From Mesorhabditis belari (Eukaryota > Nematoda > Chromadorea > Rhabditida > Rhabditidae), in assembly GCA_958450365.1 (NCBI GenBank), contig CAUEEP010000742.1, forward strand, positions 5,623,001 through 5,687,000: a DNA stretch of 64,000 nt, read 5' to 3'. Every line of letters starts with the position of its first letter. Position 1 is the first letter of the stretch. Shown here piece by piece: positions 58,159 to 64,000 of this stretch. Position numbers and translations under genes: made by a program. A model generated the notes under the pieces. It had not been told where the DNA came from. It did not search any database and saw nothing but the letters and a program-made list of their open reading frames with translations.

Positions 58159-59019
58159 TGAACCCTTCTGAAATTGAGGTGGTTTGATGAAGGAAGATAA
58201 AGAATTTCGAATTGAACAAAGAAGACAGAAGACTTTGACCATCTCTCTTATAAATCTCGAAGTGACAAAGTTTGCAACATTTACAATCTATCAACAAGAT
58301 TTATCGGGTAAAAAGAAGATTTATAATTTACCGTTCTAGAAATCAAAGCAAAAGATTGAAAGTGATAAAATGACAAAAAGAAATTGTTCAAAGTAGAATA
58401 AAGAACAGACGATTATCGGGAGTTTATGATCAATTCTCGGAATAGACAAAATGCGACAATTTATTCTGAATCAGTAGGTCAAAGGTTTAAATAGCGATTG
58501 AATCCGAGTAATTCCCATCACAAAAACTTTCTCAACTCACTCCTTTCCCCGCTTATTCTTCAGAAAAAAAGTTTTCCCCAAAATTTTCTGCAGAATACTG
58601 ATAAGAGAACGGGAAAATCTCTTAGGATTTTAGGAATTTTGACCAAAAAGAGTTTGAAGTGACCCCAAGCTACAGGAATCCGTTCAAAGCAATTTATCAA
58701 CAACTCTTTGAGTAAATTAATCCACTAGACACCAAAATCGAATTTAGACCGACTGGACTTTAATATTATATATATAGCTTGATTTAATCTAATCATAGCT
58801 TTGAGTAGATCAATAGCTCGATTCAATAGCTCGATTCTTTACGTTGGTCAACAATAAATTTCTTAACAATTTGACACGTTTGTTCAACCATCTGTTCAGT
58901 GTAAAATATCAATGCCACTACTCATTTTTCTGGCTACTCAATGAGAATTAAGCTGTACGATTTGTAAGACCTATCTTGCAACAAGTGTAAACTTAAAAGT
59001 ATCTCTATTTGAACATAAA
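58159..59019. other. Intergenic region
   Basis: AT-rich upstream sequence of the peptide-precursor gene and 3' flank of the orphan exon. I see no gene. Confidence 0.4.
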
Positions 59020-59173
59020 TCACTCGTTTCCTTGATCCTTTACTTCTGACTTGATGTGATAAGGACACACCCGAAATTCACCGACAATTTTGGGGAATCC
59101 CCTTTCTCCTGTGCCAAGAACAATGTTCGAAAGTTGAAAGAAAAACAATTTCCCGGTAGAATCTCCTCCAAAA
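59020..59173 (-). CDS. Orphan terminal coding exon, unknown protein
   Basis: After TTTATCAG on the minus strand, 51 codons are open to TGA 59020-59022 in phase 2: FGGDSTGKLFFFQLSNIVLG, TGERGFPKIVGEFRVCPYHI and KSEVKDQGNE. The composition and the exact stop argue for a true last exon. Upstream pieces are suggestive but do not close in phase: 59576-59607 reads KILINIDSFE, and 59345-59454 reads through FSKNLFLAFVLFCCHCFS. The family is unknown. Confidence 0.45.
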
Positions 59174-60015
59174 CTGATAAACGTGCAGCAAATGAGGGAA
59201 CTTTAGTACTTTTTGAAGTGATTTGAAAGTAGTGAAAGTGAAAGAATCTCAGAATGAATCAATTCAAGATTTGTAAGCAGTTAAATGTAAAAATAAAAGG
59301 ATTTGTGAAATCTTTAAATGCTAGAAAATCCTCTTTTTATTTGGATATTCTCTTCTACGTGAGATTCTCTACAAATGGCAGCACCCATTGAAAAACAATG
59401 ACAACAGAAAAGAACGAAGGCCAAGAAAAGATTTTTGGAAAAAGTTAGAACTAGAAAAGAGTTAAGAAATAGATTTGAAAAGTATTGTATTTGATTTTCT
59501 ATTTGAAAAGTATTTGAAAAGTATTATTAAGAAATAGATTTGAAAAGTTCGGGGAAGTTTTTGAACCTTCAAAGGAATCGATGTTGATCAAGATCTTTCT
59601 GAAACTACATAGAATTTGCATTTATTTAAAAGGCAAAGATTGTCTGAATGTGAAAATGAAAAAGAAATTTCAATAGATTAAAGATAAATTTATTTTGTCT
59701 TCTGATAAACAAGATCTGTTCTGGTTTTCAGAGTCAAAAGTCCCCAAAAGAAATTGGAATGTGACTCAAATCATTTCCAATCATTTTTCTGTAATACTGT
59801 AGGCAGAAGAAATTTTCGGAGATGGGCAAAAAAATTGGAGAAATTGGAGTCGACAGCCACCACAATTTTTCTTAACCTTCAATTTGTATAGTAAAAGCTT
59901 TGATGTATCGATATAGATATAGTGTACTGTAAAGTTGACTTTTTGACTACATTATGCTGCTATTTTCAGCTACATTACCCCGTCTGGTTACAGAATGTTG
60001 GAATTAAACAATTTC
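59174..60015. other. Unassigned stretch
   Basis: It may contain upstream exons of the orphan exon; otherwise AT-rich, with short repeats of TTTGAAAAGTATT at 59475-59545. Confidence 0.35.
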
Positions 60016-60078
60016 GGTACTGCAGTAAATGGGTACTGCAGTAAAAATGGGTACTGCAGAATGGGTACTGCAGTAAAA
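60016..60078 (+). repeat. Short tandem repeat GGGTACTGCAGTAAAA
   Basis: Four imperfect copies of a 16-20-bp unit built on the palindrome TACTGCAGTA. Confidence 0.85.
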
Positions 60079-60798
60079 TAACGTAAAATACTTAACCAGA
60101 TCTTTGAAATAAAACGGAAACTTGTCTCAAAATGAGAACTGTTTCCAATGAATTCATTGGCAAATCCCGATTTGGATGAACAATCATTACAACCCTCTCA
60201 TTTCTTTAAAAAAAAGATTTTTGTTCTTTGAAATTCTTTTTTGATGAGAATTCTCTCATTTTTTTTTCATTAGAATCATTCTGAACTCTTAAATGGAATT
60301 CACACGTGAAAATCCTCAGATAATCGAAAAAAATGGCAACTTTTTCCTTATTGAGACTGTTTCAAAATGATATCCTTTTTTTCTGGGAAATAATCAGAAA
60401 TCGAAAATGACAAAGACTTCAAAGAACGTTTCAAAATGAAGCCTAAGATCAAAATCTTGATGTCTAGCTTAGAATTTTAAACGCGTCAATCGAAAAATCA
60501 TCAAAATTGTGGAAGACAACGTTTTTATTTTCATTTCTGTTGTAAATGTGATTTTAAGTGAAGTTTCCCAGGTTTTTTAAGAAATTCATAAAGATTAGTC
60601 AGTCAAGAAATTCGCTTATTCTTTTTTTTCGTTTGACCACGAAAATTGTTAGCGAAATGAAAACAGAGATCAAAGTGAAAGCAGATATTATTTTTGAAAG
60701 AAACAAATAGAAAAACAGACTACAGATGGATACAATTAGCGTTGGAAACTAAATAGAATTACGGTAGTACTTATGGGCGATGTAATCGACTTAGTATA
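60079..60798. other. Unassigned stretch
   Basis: AT-rich sequence. One minus-strand open segment near 60190 (GCNDCSSKSGFANEFIGNSS) lacks splice support. Confidence 0.35.
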
Positions 60799-61643
60799 CA
60801 GGGTACGCCAAAAGTTTTCACACTGTAAGACAGACAATAGATATATTGGAACCATATTGGAACCAGTTTACTTGTATTTTCTGCATTTTTGGTAATTTTA
60901 GATAAAAAATACGATTTTGGAAGTAAGAAATTCGAATTCCACGCGAAAAACTGATTTAGAAAACGTTTCTGGTTAATTGATAAATGCAACGCTATTTAAG
61001 ACAAGTGATTGAGAAGAGGGTCCGCTCAGGGGCGCTTTGCTCGCACAGTTACAGTTATTTCCTTGGTCGCTTTGCTCGCACAGTTGCAGTTATTTCCTTG
61101 GTCGCTTTGCTCGCACAGTTACAGTTATTTCCTTGGTCGCTTTGCTCGCACAGTTACAGTTATTTCCTTGGTCGCTTTGCTCGCACAGTTACAGGGCACA
61201 GTTACAGTTATTTCCTTTGATGAAAATTTGTTTGCGAAAACCAAGTTCTAACCTGACTTTCGACTCGATCGTTGACGAAAACTTTATACACCCAATATAA
61301 AAAATGTCACATTTTATGTCTAGTTTTCGAAAAACATCTTGGCTCTTGAAAATCTTTTGATCCATAAAAGTTACAGGCCCTAAAGCCCCAAAAAAATGTG
61401 CGACCAAAGCGACCAAGGAAATAACTGTGCCCTGTAACTGTGCGAGCAAAGCGCCCCTGAGCGGACCCTCTTCTCAATCATTTGTCTTAAATAGCGTTGC
61501 ACTTATAAATTAACCAGAAACGTTTTCTAAATCAGTTTTTCGCGAGGAATTCGAATTTCTTACTTACTTTTAGAATCATATCTTTTATCTAAAATTACCA
61601 AAAATGCAGAAAATACAAGTACGGGAACTTTTGGCGCACCCTG
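60799..61643. mobile_element. 845-bp fold-back DNA element with internal repeats
   Basis: It is TA-flanked. Termini CAGGGTACGCCAAAAGTT and AACTTTTGGCGCACCCTG are mariner-like. Inverted arms extend about 230 bp (60799-61045 / 61415-61643), sharing GGGTCCGCTCAGGGGCGC. Inside the left half a 35-bp unit (GCTTTGCTCGCACAGTTACA...) is repeated 4-5 times at 61037-61200. The open frames over these repeats are a by-product, and no transposase is present. Confidence 0.85.
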
Positions 61644-64000
61644 TAGATGGCAATTCGTATTGGAAAATGGATCATTTGAAAACTGGTTACTAGATGAGTA
61701 CTAGAAAGCGAAATGAATCAAAAGATGAATCCATTCCAAATCCAAGCCCTTTTCTACCCTAAATGGCTCAAGTTGATCATTTCAAATGACGTCAGAACTC
61801 ATAAAAAGGAATACCTATTACGACTGAGGCTTAATTTTATGATTGTGTTTTGAGAACGATAACATCTTCAAGCTACAATTCAAGATACAAATAAAGGTGC
61901 AATGTATTAGCATTCATTTCTTTCTAAAGATTAATCGTCATCTTTCTTTTTTGCAGGCAAGGCACTGGGTTCATAAGAAAACCAATTTTGGCCCGAATTG
62001 ACCTTTTTGATGAGTGGAATATGGAATGAGGAAAGTATTCGGAAAGTAATCCTCAGTAATCTTTACAGAAGCGAAGCTTCAGCTAAATATGGGGAAATCT
62101 TTGCAAAATGTGATCTGATTTGACTTGGTCGAGGAACACTTAGAATTAGAAGAGGGGATCTCTGAATAGATTCCTTTCTGCATCATCTATAATCATTTTT
62201 TCCAGTCGATCTTGTTCTTTTTGTTTATCCTTTCCTTTAAGGAAAAAGTCGATCAAAATCTCAAAAATTCTACAGAGATATTTCAGGTAGAAAACTACTC
62301 AAAAACAGTTTTTTAGCCTTCTATTCCCCCACGTTTTGCCGATTGCCGATAACGAGGAAAATGCCGATAACAAAGTGAAACTTTGACCGATTTTAGGGGG
62401 AATTTCGACAGGACAATGTGCAAGAGACAAAAGAAAAAAGATTGGAAAAGATGGAAAAGAAAGAGAATTTTTGGAGTATAGTAAAGATCTCTGAAGAAGT
62501 CTAAATGTCAGATAAATGTAGTGCCGAAAAATGTAGCCCTAAAAATGTAAAAAATGGACAAAAACATATTCCACCAATTTCTTTTATCATTTATTCATCG
62601 ACAACACGATTTTCTCACCTCAATTTTTCTTATCGGTTTATTTTTGGGAATGGATCTGATTTTGGGATTTCAATAGGAATGGGGTTCAATTTTTGAGAGA
62701 ACTACTCGAATTTTAATGAATTAAAGAAGATTCTCATTCATGAATGGACACTTTTGCACAAAATGTGTCTATGTCTTTAAAGATTCAGGAAATGAAACAC
62801 TTTATGTGGGTATTTTTGGGTAATTCTGTGCTTTCCTGAGTTCTCCCAACTCCCAAATTAGCATTCTTTTTATAAGGCTCAAGGAGATCTATGAGATTCT
62901 GGATTTGGAATAGATTTTGCTAAATAAAATGATTGGTTGATGACTTGTTCAACTTTTAGAGATGCATTTTACATAAAGAACTTTTTGCTAATGAACAAAT
63001 GAATCACTTGGATGATATTTCTTGATTGTTCATCATCGGAATCCGAGTATATGTAGACCGAATGGGCGAATTGCTTTCAATAATTCATTTCCATCTCGAA
63101 TTCCTTCAATTTCTTTCTCTCCTCCTACTCAAATCATCACAAAAAAACAAAAAAAAAATGAAATCCCAATCATTCAACACATTTCTTTCATTCGACATTT
63201 GGTTTCATTCCAACAATCGCCGTTTTTTTGTGGATGAAAATTAGGGAAGGAGAATTTTTTACCGATGTTTCATTAATGATCGTTCGTTTAGTCGGATGAG
63301 GGTTGGGAATGCAAAAATGAAATGGACAGGAAGAGAGAAATCGAAAAGTCGAGTCAAATTTAGAGGAAATTTCGTCACAGAAATTCGAAATCCGATTTGT
63401 TCAAATTTGTCAGAAGTAACACATGTTATACGAACTTCTGATCATGAGTCAAACTGAGCTTGTTCCAACTGTACAGTTGGAATAATTTGGAAGTGAAACT
63501 TTCCAAATGAAAGTGGATTTTTGAAATTTCCTAGACATGAGATACGAATGTGATGAAAATGGAGGGGTGATGATGGGTGAAATGATGACGTCTCTGGTAG
63601 AAGTTTCCTTGAAAACGGGAAGGAAAAGAAGCAATTGAAAGAATTGGATGAAATGAAGGAAAAAAGCGAAAAGAAGGGGGTAATTAGTGAGGGGAAAAGT
63701 AAAGAAAACCCGTGTTTCTTTACTGAACCCGAGAAAACCCGAGTACTGAAGGCTAAACTTTTTGCGGGAGAATTCACGTTTATTTTGGTCTTGGCTCGTC
63801 ATCTCGCTGATCTCAATGTTTTGTGTAAGTGATGATTAGCAGTAATGGACAAATATTACCCTCCCTAGTAACCTCCAATTAAAATGAGTGGTTTGAGGCG
63901 AGAAGCATGTTTTTGTTGAAATCGGCTTGTCACCTTTGCGAAAATAAAGTGACTTCCAAAACAATACCCATTTACTCATCTTTCGTTGTTCCTGGTTTCA
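61644..64000. other. Gene-poor right end
   Basis: AT-rich sequence with many short frames. A 24-codon segment after TTTTTTGCAG (61957-62031, QGTGFIRKPILARIDLFDEW then NME and TGA) is the only exon-like piece. The overlapping frames at 63440-63830 on both strands are not convincing. Confidence 0.4.

Noticed and set aside
61037..61200. Possible CRISPR-like array
   Set aside because: Units are contiguous tandem repeats with no spacers, and the genome is eukaryotic.
61037..61251. Repeated 'ALLAQLQLFPWS' frames
   Set aside because: By-product of 35-bp tandem repeats in the fold-back element.

Overview
The window is nuclear DNA of a free-living-type rhabditid nematode (clade V). The evidence is AT-rich sequence, many short introns ending in TTTCAG or TTTTAG, 3'-splice-like sites just before start codons (spliced-leader acceptors), two tandem sre-type chemoreceptor genes, and near-identity of a Sec61-gamma gene to the Caenorhabditis protein. 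I cannot name the species. Gene models were read by hand from splice signals and frame continuity; no search was run.

Layout. 1-42 kb is gene-rich. In order it holds: the 3' end of an unrecognised gene (+); a two-pore-domain K+ channel (-); two sre receptors (+, +); a small secreted Cys-rich protein (+); Sec61-gamma/emo-1 (-); a Kunitz-domain secreted protein (+); a globin (-); an aldo-keto reductase and an MCFD2-like EF-hand protein (-, -, probably one operon); syntaxin-5 and the ERAD ubiquitin ligase HRD1/SEL-11 (+, +); a small PPxY membrane protein (+); an SLC4 anion/bicarbonate transporter (+); a basic unknown protein behind a TATA box (+); an intron-rich, partly coding-looking stretch with repeated 33-nt intron-like units; and a 70-codon gene (-) with a transposon in its intron. 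Several genes serve the early secretory pathway (Sec61-gamma, MCFD2, STX5, HRD1), but they are not one operon.

42-64 kb is gene-poor and repeat-rich. It holds one divergent homeodomain-like gene (+), a Ly6/LU-domain GPI-type protein (-), a two-exon secreted peptide precursor (-) and one orphan coding exon (-). Most of the rest is non-autonomous DNA-transposon debris: three copies of a 264-bp TA-flanked family, three copies of a second family, a 299-bp element carrying permuted tRNA-like boxes, a 3.1-kb nest of inverted repeats, and an 845-bp fold-back element with internal 35-bp repeats. No rRNA, intact tRNA, CRISPR array or transposase gene was seen.
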